Shown here piece by piece: positions 44,895-56,767 of a stretch of DNA of 64,000 nucleotides. Below the pieces are notes generated by a model. The model was not told the DNA's origin. It was given only the letters and a program-made list of their open reading frames with translations, and did no database searches. How positions within the stretch are numbered: position 1 is the stretch's first letter; each line of letters begins with the position of its first letter. The DNA is from Mangifera indica (taxonomy: Eukaryota > Streptophyta > Magnoliopsida > Sapindales > Anacardiaceae): assembly GCF_011075055.1 (NCBI RefSeq), contig NC_058147.1, forward strand, positions 15,337,622-15,401,621, read 5' to 3'. The position numbers were made by a program, and so were the translations under genes.

Positions 44895-47800
44895 ATCTCC
44901 CATTGTGTTTAGGAACCGAAAAATAAAAGGAAGAAAAGCAAATGGTTCCTTGATAGTGCTTGCTCAAGACACATGACTGGAGATATTTCACTTTTCTCGA
45001 CAATAAGCAAGAAAGATGGAGGACATGTCACCTTTGGAGACAATGTGAAGGGTAAAATTATTGGCATTAGAAATATTGGTAACAACTCTCATATTATCAT
45101 TGAAAATGTTCTTTTGGTAGATAGTCTTAAGCATAATCTCCTTAGCATTAGTCAACTATGTGATAAAGGATTTAAAGTCATTTTTTAGCCGAATAGTTGC
45201 ACTATAGAAAATATGAATGATGGAAAAACAAGTTGTGTAGGAAATAGAGATGCAAATGTTTACACTATAGATGTAGAAAATGCATCTCATGAAAATCTAT
45301 GTTTCTCCGCATTGCATGAAAATAGTTGGTTGTGGCATAGAAGGTTAGGTCATGCTAGCATGAACTTGATTTCAAAAATCTCCAAGAAGGAGCTTGTAAA
45401 AGGTATTCCTAAAATAGATTTTATTAAAGATAAAATTTGTGATGCATGTCAATTTGGTAAACAAACAAAAAATTCTTTTAAAAGTAAAACTCATATTTCT
45501 ACTTCTAGACCTTTACAACTTCTTCATATTGATCTTTTTGGTCCTTCAAGAACCGCAAGCCTAAGTGAAAAACATTATGCTTTTGTCATTGTTGATGATT
45601 TTTCAAGATTTACTTGGGTACTTTTTCTTGCATTAAAAGATGAAGCCCTTCATGCATTTTCAAAATTTGTCAAGAAAATACAAAAAGAAAAAGAAATGCA
45701 TATTTCTTGCATTAGAAGTGATGATGGGGGAGAATTTGAAAATCATTTATTCGAAAACTTTTGTGATGAGCATAGTATTGAACATCAATTCTCTTGTCCT
45801 AGAACTCCCTAACAAAATGGTGTTGTTAAAATAAAGAATAGGACAATTCAAGAGATGGCTAGAACCATGTTAAATGAAAAAACTTTACCTCAATATTTTT
45901 GGCCAGAAGCCGTAAACACCGCATGCTATGTTTTAAATCGTGTTTTAATAAGACCATCTTTAGATAAAAGTCCATATGAACTTTGGAAAAACAAAAAACC
46001 AAATATTGGTTATTTTAAAGTTTTTGGATGCAAATGTTTTATTTTGAACACCAAAGAAAACTTAGGAAAATTTGATTCAAAACCGAACATTGGCATTTTT
46101 CTTGGATATTCATTATCTAGCAAAGCATATAGAGTGTTTAACAAAAGGACACTAGTAGTTGAGGAATCCATGCATGTTATTTTTGATTAATCTAATCCTT
46201 CAACTAGTGTGCAAGTTGATATTGATGATGATCAAGTTAAAAATGGTGACCAAACGGAAATTCATGATTCACCAAATGATGATAAGGATGAAGCAAAACA
46301 AGAGCTAGAACATGAAGAAGATAAAGATAAAGATCTTCCTAAGGCTTGGAGGTATACAAATGCTCATCCTAAAGAATTAATTATTGGTGAGGAAAATCAA
46401 GGTGTTAAAACTAGATCATCCTTTAATCTTTGTAATAATTTAGCATTTCTTTCACAATTTGAACCAAAAACTTTTCATGATGCATTAAATGATGAATTTT
46501 GGATTTTAGCCATGCAAGAGGAACTAAATCAATTTGAAAGAAATAATGTTTGGGAACTAGTCCCTCGTCCGGATCATCAATCCGTTATTGGCACAAAATG
46601 GGTTTTTAGAAACAAAATGGATGAATCTGGAGTGGTTGTTAGAAATAAAGCTAGATTAGTGGCTCAAGGCTACAACCAAGAGGAGGGAATAGATTTTGAA
46701 GAAGCTTTTGCACCGGTAGCTAGACTATAATCCATTAGGATGCTTTTGGCATTTGCATGTTCCAAAAATTTTATTTTATATCAAATGGATGTCAAAAGTG
46801 CTTTCTTAAATGGATTTATCATGGAGGAAGTTTATGTTGAACAACCTCCTGGGTTTGAAAGTCATGATTTCCCAAACCATGTTTTTAAACTTCAAAAAGC
46901 TCTTATGGTTTAAAACAAGCACCTCGAGCATGGTATGAACATTTGAGTAAATTCTTGCTTGAAAAAGACTTTTGCATTGGAAAAGTAGATACTACGTTGT
47001 TTATTAAGAGAAAAGAAAATGACATACTTTTGGTTCAAATTTATGTTAATGATATCATCTTTGGATCTACTAATGTCTCTTTGTGTGAAGAATTTTCTAA
47101 CCTCATGAGCAAAGAATTTGAAATGAGCATGATGGGAGAACTCAAGTATTTTCTCGGACTTAATATCAAGCAAAGCAAAGAGGGTATCTTCATCAACCAA
47201 TCTTTATACATCAAAGACTTATTAAAGAAGTTTGGCATGGAAGGACTAAAAGCTTCAAGCACACCAATGAGTTCAACTATCAAGCTCACCAAAGATGAGA
47301 GTGGGCCAAATGTTGATGTTAAAATGTATAGAGGTATGATTGACTCTCTTTTATATTTAACCGCTAGTAGACCCAATATTATGTTTAGTGTGTGTTTGTA
47401 TGCCCGATTCCAATCATGTCCCAAAGAATCTCATTTAAAAGCCCTTAAAAGAATCTTTAAATATTTACATGGTACTAGATTTTTGGGGTTGTGGTATCTT
47501 AGAGAAACGTCTTTTGACCTAGTGAGCTATTCGGATGCCGACTTTGTCGGAAGCCAAGTCGATAGAAAAAGTACTAGTGGTACTTGTCATTTTCTAGGTC
47601 ATGCATTAGTTTCATGGTTTTCAAGGAAACAAAACTCCGTAGCCTTATCAATCGCGGAAGCGGAATATATTGTCGCGAGTAGTTATTGTGCTCAAGCCTT
47701 GTGGATGCAACAAACTCTTAGGGATTATGGAGTTAGCCTATCTAAAACTCCAATCTTGTGTGATAACACAAGTGCAATTAGCTTATCCAAAAATCCCATT

Positions 47801-47989
47801 CAACACTCTCGAACCAAACATATAGAAATTAGATATCATTTTATTCGAGATCATGTTCAAAAGGGTGATATTTGTCTTGACTTTGTATCCACCGAAAATC
47901 AACTTGCGGATATTTTTACAAAACCTCTTGGGGAAGAACGTTTTTGCAAACTTAGAGGTGAGCTTGGGATCATGGAATCACCACATTAG
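44895..47989 (+). pseudogene. SIRE-like pol: protease, integrase, reverse transcriptase, RNase H
   Basis: The protease site is WFLDSACSRHMTGD (about 44941-44982), with Ala where Gly is usual. Integrase has HHCC (WLWHRRLGHAS … CDACQFGKQ), HIDLFGP, IVDDFSRFTW, IRSDDGGEFEN and PQYFWPEAVNTACYVLNR. RT begins [19 protein letters not shown], with [17 protein letters not shown] and YQMDVKSAFLNGF. The catalytic motif reads YVNDIIF (47042-47062), with Asn for the first Asp. RNase H shows SYSDADFVGS, SIAEAEYI and LCDNTSAISLSKNP. Stops lie at about 45187, 45810, 46188 and 46728, with a frameshift at about 46895. The RNase H frame runs intact from 46943 to TAG 47987-47989. Confidence 0.9.
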
Positions 47990-49680
47990 CATTTGCACTT
48001 AAATATCATTGTGGTTGTGGTGTTTTGGATTAATTGAGAATGTCAATATATGCTTTATGCATCATTTCATGTTTGACCATCCTTGATAGTTTTCTTGTAC
48101 CAATTATTCTTGCATTGATTTTTAATGTGTTTGATTTAATTTTTCCTCATATTTAGCATCAAATTTCATTGTACTTTATGTTATTGAGTCAAAATTGCAT
48201 AGTTGGATCATTTTGGCTGGTTTATACTCAATATGGGACAACAAAGTGCATAAAATATACACCAGAATTTTACAGAATTCAGCTGATGAATTGAAAAATT
48301 CGGCCGACCTAATTTGTCAAAATTCGGCCGACCTAATTTGTCAAAATTCGGTCGACCGTTTGCTACAGTATTCTACAATGTATAAGGGCAAATGTTTCTC
48401 CACTTTTTACATCATGTTTATTCAACTTGTTTTTAATCAAATTGGTTCCTAACATATTTTCTACACTTTCTAACCCAAATTCTCTTTCAAAAACATCATA
48501 ATTCACCTAAATTTTCAACAAAATCTCTAAAGACTTTAGACCCTAAAAATTTGAATTTTGCTCAAATTCATCCAAAATTCAGTTTTTGTCTTAAAATACT
48601 TTTTTTGGTCATCCTTTTTGGATTTCAACTATACCATTGGATTTCTCTCACCATTTTAAACTTGGGTGTGTATTTAAATTTCAAATGTGTGAATGTTCAT
48701 GTAGATTTACATTTTTGTCCTTGTACATACGTTCGAAGCCATGGTGCATTTCATCACATTTTATTGCACTCAATATGACATTTATACTTCTTCTCTATTT
48801 TCCATTTGAAAACTTACTCTTGTGCTTCATTTTATTTAAGTTGATACTTATGTGATTAGTTTGTGCATAGTTAAGCACTTGTTAGTTTATGTGATATATT
48901 CGTGTATTTTACATGAACTTACACTTTACATTGTCTAAGCATTAGTACTCTTACTTAGATGATTATGATTGTTTGGACTTTTTTTGTCATTGGTTTAGCT
49001 TTGATAATCATATCTTCTATATATGTGTTAAGGTATTTTAGTCTTTCTTTGCCTTGTGGATATATATCTTGCTTATTTTCTTGTTCATAATGATAAAGGG
49101 GGAGAAATTATACATGCTATATTCTATATTTGATTATGATTATGGGTGTGATATTTAATGTCTATGGATTTTCCACATGCTTTGATGTTTTATCTTGTTT
49201 GAATTGTTAATGCTCTTATTTTGATGCTCATACTTATTTAGACATTCTATTCATGCACTAAGCCTTAATGTTTATTATTGGCCATTTTGGAAATCATTTT
49301 TATACATTGTTCATAAATGATAGTCTTCTTTTGTCTCATTGATTATATCATTTTATCCATTGTCTTATTCTTTTTGATAATGACAAAGGGGGAGAAAAGT
49401 TTGATTGATGATTGCTACTTTCATTTCATTGATGTTGTGGATATTATGGATATTTTGATGAAGATATATGTTGTGGATATTTTGATGAGGATATATATGA
49501 TTGATGAGATTAATGTTGAACATATTATTATTTGCATATATTCAGGGGGAGGAAACTTGATTTTTCAAGGCGAACTTTTGCAAATTTTTTTTAAAATCAA
49601 GTGTTTCTTAACTTCAAGGAAATACATTTATTGATACATTTTATAAAATTCCTTGAAGTGCATATGTGTTTGTCATCATC
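47990..49680 (+). other. Long 3' untranslated region of the SIRE-like element with repeated polypurine motifs
   Basis: This 1.7-kb stretch between RNase H and the 3' LTR is where some SIRE relatives carry an envelope-like frame. Here only short frames exist and no signal peptide plus membrane-anchor arrangement is visible. It contains a 24-bp tandem repeat (CGGCCGACCTAATTTGTCAA… at 48301-48348) and three purine runs AAAGGGGGAGAAA-like at 49095, 49385 and 49544, resembling extra polypurine tracts. Confidence 0.7.
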
Positions 49681-49694
49681 AAAAAGGGAGAGAT
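49681..49694 (+). promoter_or_regulatory. Polypurine tract of the SIRE-like element
   Basis: AAAAAGGGAGAGAT ends immediately before the 3' LTR TGTTGACTCAA at 49695. Confidence 0.85.
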
Positions 49695-51118
49695 TGTTGA
49701 CTCAATAAGTCATTATGCTCTTATTTTGATGATAACAAACTAATATGTCCCTAAACATATTCACTAATGATTTTACTTGAGTGTGAGCTTAGATTACAAG
49801 GATTTATCTAATGCACTTGAAGGAGTTTCAAGATGAAATGAAGACAAGACTCAAGTGAAGAATTATTGAAGATTTGAAGAAAAACTCAAGTGTTAGGTAG
49901 ATATATTTGTAATTTAGAGTATTTGTTTTGATTAGAATATTTATTTGTACGAGATAGCTCACTTGAAAACTCATTTTCATATCTTTCATATTTTGAGTTA
50001 AAATGTCGTTTTTCAAACTTATTGGGTTAAGCCAAGTCTTTCACTAAAGTTTATTAATTCATTTAAAATGATGAAGTTTTGTGAACTATATTTTCATATC
50101 TTAAAGTTGGTTTTGAAGGAATTTTCAAAAATGGGTTAAATTGTCACTTTTCAAAGTTTTAGGAGTCAAATGCGATTTTTTTAAATTCATGGGGTAAAAC
50201 ATAATAAAATTTGGTCGACCGAATTTGATCGACCAAATCAGCTTCCGAATTATCCAGAAGCCATGTATTTTGGCTTTCAGAAATTCGGTCGACCGAATTT
50301 TGGTTTGAATTTTTCTGACGGCTAGTGCCACGTAAGCTCCACGGAAGTGCCACGTCACATCCGATTGACTAAATTCTATCCGGTCGACCAAATTGTGCGT
50401 TTTCTAGAAAACTAAAACGGCTATCTTTGTGTACAACGGTAATTTTCGTCATTTTCCCCTATACAAACCCATTCAAATTCGTTCGAAAACAATTTTTTGC
50501 CACAAAAAACTTTCATATATTTGAGAGCAAATTATTTTTGAGCTATTTACTTGCAAATTCCTCTCTCTAATCAAAACCCTTGCTTATACACTATGTAATT
50601 TCATTTGCATTGGGTTGTACTAAGTTTTAACTTTCATATACACTGTTGAGAGAGATCATATTTCAATTTCGTGCTAAAATTCGTGCTATAAAAGAGTGAG
50701 GTTCACTCTTGGAGAGATTAGAAAATTTCTTGTGAGAGAAATTGAGTATTAACATTTGTAAAGGTTAATAGCACCTTGGAAGCTATTTTGGTTGTGAAGA
50801 AAAACTTGGTTGAGGTTTTGGTCAACCAAGTATTAGTGGAATACTCCAAGGGAGAAAGCTTGGAGGAGTGGACATAGGCCGGATTGAGCCGAACCACTAT
50901 ACATCGCGTGTTTGATTTTCTCTTCCCTTAAACTCATACTTTATGTTATGTTATTTTGATTGTGTTGGTTATTTGAAATATTTTTAGTTATTCTCACAAA
51001 TTGGATTAAAAATAGACAATATTAATTGATTTGAATAAATTATTCTAATTCTCTAATTAGGTAAAAATTGTTTTAAATTGTCTAATTCACCCCTCCTCTT
51101 AGGCCATTCGATCCTACA
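49695..51118 (+). repeat. 3' LTR of the SIRE-like element
   Basis: TGTTGACTCAATAAGTC to …TCGATCCTACA. Highly similar to 41622-43062 over its whole length, with GGTCGACC palindromes at 50213, 50287 and 50382. Confidence 0.92.
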
Positions 51119-51389
51119 CACTCAACATGGGTCCTTGAGCCATACCCTGGCTCTCTTTTAAAGCTAAAACTTCATTATCCCTATCATTACCTATCAATCT
51201 CCTAGATCTCCTTATCTTGAAATCAAACACACAATCACAGTTGTAAATAATACTATTTAAATGCAGGTTAGAACTCTACTTACAATGATTGGCAGATGTA
51301 AATGGTCAATGTCACATGAGGGGCTTAAGATGATTATGCATGTATGAAATCACTTTTGAGTTCCCAAAATCATGCTTTGATATCATAAA
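51119..51389 (-). other. gypsy Q leader and primer-binding site
   Basis: The minus strand next to the LTR reads TGATATCAAAGCATGATTTTGGGAA (about 51362-51386), a mutated TGGTATCAGAGCATGATTTTGGGAA primer region. The rest is leader and the beginning of gag, cut by the SIRE-like element at CACTC. Confidence 0.75.
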
Positions 51390-53719
51390 TATAACACTCT
51401 TTTTAGGCACTTACCCTTGTCTGGAATAAACACCTTAAGAGACATGACCTATCAAACTTTCATAATATGATATCACAGTTATTAAACGTAATACATTGAA
51501 AACAGACTCACAAACCCAAAAGTGTATTATACTATTTAATACAATGATTAAAACACTATCTGAATAACATATGTGAAACTATCTAAACTCAAATATTCGT
51601 CCATACAACTTAATGCAAAACAAACACCTATTAAATCCAAATACATCAATACATGTAAAAGAATTTATATGAATACAATGAATAGTTCATAAATAAAGAC
51701 ATCCAAGCTCTTACCTTTATATGTTGTATTAAGCCCTATTGCCAGTTTACTTATCACTACCTTGTTGCTCCAAAACTCTACTTATAGAACCACATAGCAA
51801 ATATGTGAGTGAATTTACACTCTGTAAGTAGTAATGGCAATATACGAAACAACATGATTCTCTTCTTATAAGAATCTATGAATGTTTTCCCTAGCATCCC
51901 ATATACTCATCCAAAATATCTCAGTGCCCGACACCTTTGCTTACATAACGAGGTGTCATCCTAAATGACTAACCCTGATGATATATATTGATGTTCCATA
52001 CATCATGTGAAAGCCTATGATATCTTGAATGTCATTCTTATGTCCAATTTATACATATGTTAGTCGGACTTGGGCTTATGATATGATATTACTCATACGG
52101 TAGGTCCTAAGGGCTTTCCCATCTTTACACATGCATCTTAAATGCTACGATGCTTATCGTCAATGTGAAGTTGCATAAATTTATTAGCTTTGTTGCTTTC
52201 ATTGCCATTCTACACACAGTTTGGTGGCTTATAGCATTATTGTACATCGTATCCAAATTTTTGACCTGGACGTAATCCAATCGAGGTATGTGCCATCCTC
52301 CACATAGTTAGGCACACCTTTATTGATTTTCATCACTAACAACTCTCATTAGGTCTTATTAATGGCCTTTTTCCATAAACATCCTTTATAAGGGTGCATT
52401 TGTCATTTTTCTAATCTATTTATTCATAGCAAGCCTTCATATATTCTTCATCAATTCTAGGTGTTTTCATTTCCAAGTTTCCCTAAATATACGCGGGTGT
52501 GTATCTTTTACATACGAGTATGTGTTACCTAATTTACATGGCATACGTCTTAAGCACACGAGAGTGTATCCTTGGTGTGGGGCACATAATTATGTGTTCT
52601 CTACCACACAGACGTATATCTATTCCCAATTCCACACTCTAATGTCTTCAACCTACACGAATAGAATTTTCCTGAAGAAACTCGAGCGTATGTCATAGAC
52701 AAATGGGCATTTGTCAAGGAATTTCTAAAACTCGTTAACAACTTTTCTTGTATTTACAGCCTCCCAATCGCTTACTAACATTTCCTAAATATACAACCAT
52801 AATTCTAACCATATGAAATATGCTTCAATATCACCAATGACACTATCAATCCCAAATTCACCACTTTATCAAACACTTTATACATAAGATATAAAACAGT
52901 CCACAAAAAGTTAATTCATCCACTTTCCATTTTTTCAAATGCATAGTTGCAATTATTCAACATTTCAACACCCTCACTATTAATCACTTAAGGAGCTTAC
53001 AATCAATTTAACCCAATTAACAACAATAACATTTCATGTTATAGATCTAACACAACCATCACAGTCCATTGAAATTTCTCTAACATAACATTCATAAATA
53101 TAATGTATACACCATCAATGTAGTTATAAGCCTAACCCTTTGACTAGATCATCATACAATCACACATATCATCACTAAATCACGAATTAAATTGATTTCA
53201 TTTAAGGCAAAGAGAAATCTATACTACTTACCTTGGTGTGATAACAATGGTGGTTTTTTCATGGCTTGAAATAACTCCAAAGGTTTCTCTCCTGGTGAAA
53301 CATAGCTCTATCACTCACCAATCTTCCTTTCTCTCTTGTTCGGATGAAAGGATTTTGGAGAAAAAGTGAGTATTACACGATTAAACAGATATACATAGGT
53401 GTGTACGCCAGTTATTAAACATTAAAACCATATCGCGTGATTCCCGTGGAACATATCTTTATCCTATAATTCAAAATTTGCTGACTAGACACAACTATAT
53501 GCCTTACTTACACAGGTGTGTATCTTGGAAAACTTTGAACAAATCATATGATACACAAAAAGATCATTTTGCCCTTTCTGTCACATCATGCATAGGCGTG
53601 TAGCCTTCATACATGGTCATGCATGCCACAAATCATATAATAGTTTCTTAAGCATAATCTCACATAGGAAAAATACTAAAAATACCAAAATAAGCTTAAG
53701 CATATGTGTGGATATTACA
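51390..53719 (-). repeat. 5' LTR of gypsy Q
   Basis: Plus-strand ends are TATAACACTC (51390) and …GTGGATATTACA (53719). No coding motif. It contains clustered palindromes of the CACACG…CGTGTG kind (52490-52640, 53500-53610). It is related in style to the LTRs of H and R but clearly divergent from them. Confidence 0.75.
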
Positions 53720-53871
53720 AGCTTAATCCATCATCCTATATCTTTATAGGAGGCAAAAGAGTAGGTAAACTTCTAAACCTTCTATAGTTTTGCCTGCATG
53801 AATTAATTCTTGCTCTCTTGATATGTTTGATGTCTTCTTTGCATCTTCTTTTTCATCTATTCTTTCACTAT
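53720..53871 (+). mobile_element. Right end of plus-strand copia LTR 'U'
   Basis: Matches the end of the S-element LTR (about 61770-61870) in the same orientation: CCATCATCCTA, GAGTAGGTA, CATGAATTAATTCTTGCT, ending near …ATTCTTTCA. It adjoins Q's LTR on the left and T's LTR (opposite strand) on the right. Together with 18790-19312 it forms the outer ends of one LTR whose middle was lost. Confidence 0.6.
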
Positions 53872-54774
53872 AGCCTTTAAACTACAATGAAAAAATACTT
53901 CATCGAACCTAATATCTTTAATTGTACGTTTTGTGTAGGTAAGATCTTTTTGTTGTCTAATCTTGATCGATTTTGGGCTCATGGTTTATCAAAGCCCTAA
54001 TTTCAATTCTATACAAATCGTTGATTGATATATTCAAAATGCATCATCATAAACATCCTTCATATGACTTACATTATATTTTGGCCAGAGATTTTTGGTT
54101 TCTATTATTTATCAACATTCGTTCTAAAACTTAGATTTGAATCGAATCAATGGATATCTTGAACCTAACACTTTTCAAGTCAACAGATCTCATCTTAATC
54201 ATCATTCCTCTTTGCATACAAACAATGCACGACCAGCATGGCCTTTGGTAAGGAATATGGTTAGCCCCGTATTTATACACCATATGAATCACACACATCT
54301 GTATAAGATCTGATCATGATGTCTAGGTCAAATGATTAGCTTATACACTAGTATAATCATACGATAAGTTATTGACTATGATTTAATGACCATTTGACTT
54401 ATCATTATTGGTTACATTCGAAAAACAGTTCTCTAACTTTAAATCCATACTAATACTCTAATGACATGATCGTCATTATCACCCGTACTAATATCATTGC
54501 ATGATTTTTAATAGAATCATTCAGTATATCTACTATGTGATATTATTGCCCAACTTATATCACGTCCGCAGGGAATAATTCAATGATTCAATTTATATAT
54601 TAAGTGAGTCATTCAGACAATTCATATACATACTTTATATCAATGCAAATAAAAGAATTAGTTTACATATATGAACAAAAGAACTATTTCTTTCATTAAA
54701 AAATTATTACAAATAAATATACAAGATAAAATACCTTAAAATCGATAACAAAATGGTTCCTAAATACATTAACA
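53872..54774 (-). repeat. copia T 3' LTR, 5' part
   Basis: On the minus strand it begins TGTTAATGTATTTAGGAACC at 54774. It follows the S-element LTR (56048-56586 plus 60951-61250, opposite strand) through …GGTATATAAATGC-like and AAAGGCTATAG, where it is interrupted by U. The LTR continues at 18789. Confidence 0.75.
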
Positions 54775-56047
54775 CAAATTTTAGTTGCACTAGTGTCATT
54801 CATTATCGTATCTTATACCAATCTTCCCAAGATGATGGTCTAACTACTTCATTGTCATCGCCTTAGTCAATACATCAACAACATTCTTATTGACAATGTC
54901 TTTTGAATTATTATCTCTCTAGTTCCTATGAATTCTCTTGAAATATGATATTTTCACTAAATATGTTTAGACTTTTGATGCACCCTTGGTTTTTTTTTTG
55001 CCTGTGTAATAGCATCAATATTGTTACAAAATATGGTTATCCGCTAAACCATATTTGGAACCACACCAAGCTTAGATACAAACTTGCAGATCTATATAAC
55101 CTCTTTTGCTATGTCTAAAGCAACGATATATATTTAGCCTCTGTGGTGGAGTCATCTGTGGTTGATTGTTTAGAACTCTTCCAGCTAACCACACCCCCAT
55201 TATGTATAAAAATGAACCTTGACATAAACTTTAGATCATCAACATCCGATTGGAAATCGAAGTTAAAGTACCCCTAAATATTTAACTCTAAAACTCCATA
55301 ATTTAGAACAAGAACCTTAGTTCTTCTCAAGTACTTAAGGATTGATTTTATAATTGAAAATTGTTTTTCCCTTGTATTGGTGTAATATCTACTTGTAACA
55401 CTTACAACATATGCTATATCAGGTTTTGTACATAGCATTGTGTACATAAGTATGCCTACAGCCAAAGCATAAGGCATATTATGTATCCATTGTCATTCTT
55501 CATCGGTCTTTAGACCCACATTTTTAGAAAGATGAAGACTATGAGTGAAGGGCCAAAGTCCATTTTTTGAGTTTTTCATGTTGACCTCTTTAGTAATTTT
55601 TCTATGTACAATTTCTAAGATAATCTAATTATCCTTTTTGTGTTATCTTTATATATACGAATTCCCAAGACATAGGTCACATTTTCAAAGTCTTTCATTG
55701 AGAAGGTTCTAGATAACCAAATTTTAACCTCATTTACATGCCAATATCATTACCCATCAAGAGTATGTCATTTACATACAATATGAGAAATGTAATCACA
55801 TGATCCTTAACTAATTTGTAGACACAAGGTTCATCTAGATTCTTTTCAAAGCCAAATGATTTGATTGATTCATTGAATCATATGTTCTAGCTTCTTGAAG
55901 CTTACTTCAATCCCTAAATGGATCAATGCAATTTGCATGCCTTATGTGTTCAGTAGTGGATACAAAACCTATGGGTTATTCCATACATATGTTTTCCTTA
56001 ATGAATACATTGAGGAACATCATCTTGACATCCATTTGCTAAATCTC
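54775..56047 (-). pseudogene. copia T reverse transcriptase (C-part) and RNase H
   Basis: On the minus strand the RT catalytic motif reads YVNDILLMGND (55778-55767 for the YVND codons), with Asn for the first Asp. Next come YVLGIRIYKD and the block MPYALAVGILMYTMLCTKPDIAYVV at about 55477-55400. RNase H follows with KYLRRTK, SWKSSKQST and EAKYISL, then VVDVLTKAMTMK near 54860, close to the LTR. Frames are broken. The N-terminal part is cut at 56047 by element S. Confidence 0.8.
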
Positions 56048-56767
56048 TATTAATGTATTCCCTAGGAACCATTCATGGTGTCGGTTTCGGGGCATTTTAT
56101 CTTATACATAAATTTATAGTAATTCATTAATAAAAGAAATAATTTTTTTGTTTATATACATAAACTACTTTTTTTATTTGTATTAATATAAAGTATATAT
56201 GTGAACTGTTCAGATGATTTACTTAATATATAACTGAATACATCGTTGAATATCATGAGATGATATTCGTTCAAGTAATAATGATAATCATGTCATTAGG
56301 GCCTTAGTATGGATTAACAGTTAAAGAATCATTTTTCGAACACGATCAATAAGGATAAGTCATATGGTCATTAAATCATAGTCAATGACTTATCGTATGT
56401 TGTACTAGTGTATAAAGTAATACTTTGACCTAAAACATCATAATTGAATCTAATACAAATACATATGATTCATATGGTATATAAATGCTAGGCTAATCAC
56501 ATTCCATACGAAAGGCCATGTTAGTGATACATTATTTGTATGTGGAGATGAATGATGATCAAGATAGGATCGGTTGACTTGAAAAATGTAACACCCACAA
56601 GTAAACCCAAGACGATTTTTGTTTTTTCCTCGTTTTAAATTAAATTAACATTGAATTTTCAGAGGAATCCATACTCGTGTGTAGGGCCACACATGGTTAT
56701 GCACTATCAATAGGATTTAAATTTTAGATAAGATCATGATAGCGACAAAATCAAATGAATCCATAGT

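Larger units (their letters stand above)
41622..51118 (+). mobile_element. SIRE/Maximus-like Ty1/copia element, structurally complete, with perfect 5-bp target duplication
   Basis: Two LTRs of 1,441 and 1,424 bp (41622-43062 and 49695-51118) enclose primer site, gag with two zinc knuckles, protease, integrase, RT, RNase H, a 1.7-kb non-coding 3' region with repeated polypurine tracts, and a final polypurine tract. CACTC flanks both ends (41617-41621 and 51119-51123). Long gag, two separated zinc knuckles and an extended 3' region point to the SIRE (Maximus) lineage. LTRs are very similar, so it is among the youngest insertions here, yet gag and pol contain several stops and at least two frameshifts. 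Confidence 0.92.
38691..53719 (-). mobile_element. Minus-strand gypsy element 'Q', interrupted by a SIRE-like copia element
   Basis: From high to low coordinate: 5' LTR (51390-53719), primer site and leader (51119-51389), gag (40926-41621), then RT, RNase H and integrase (38697-40925). The copia element at 41622-51118 splits the leader/gag region, and Q sequence is continuous across its CACTC target duplication. Protease, the gag C-terminus and the RT N-terminus are deleted at about 40925. No 3' LTR of Q is seen: pol ends directly against the LTR of P at about 38690. Confidence 0.75.
14850..56047 (-). mobile_element. Minus-strand copia element 'T': 3' LTR and end of pol, split by many nested insertions
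   Basis: T's RT to RNase H segment is at 54775-56047. Its 3' LTR starts at 54774 (TGTTAATGTA on the minus strand), runs down to about 53872, then resumes at 18789 and continues to about 14850. The missing middle of the LTR is supplied by sequence matching the intact-order copy in element S (60951-61830, opposite strand). Insertions inside T's LTR are the plus-strand LTR U with everything nested in it (18790-53871), the foldback element (17640-18604) and solo LTR A (14910-17231). The 5' part of T is cut at 56047 by element S. The reconstruction rests on by-eye homology. Confidence 0.65.

Noticed and set aside
48195..49634. Possible envelope-like gene after SIRE-like RNase H
   Set aside because: Only short frames (85-105 residues), partly made of the 24-bp repeat, with no signal peptide plus transmembrane arrangement and no coiled coil.
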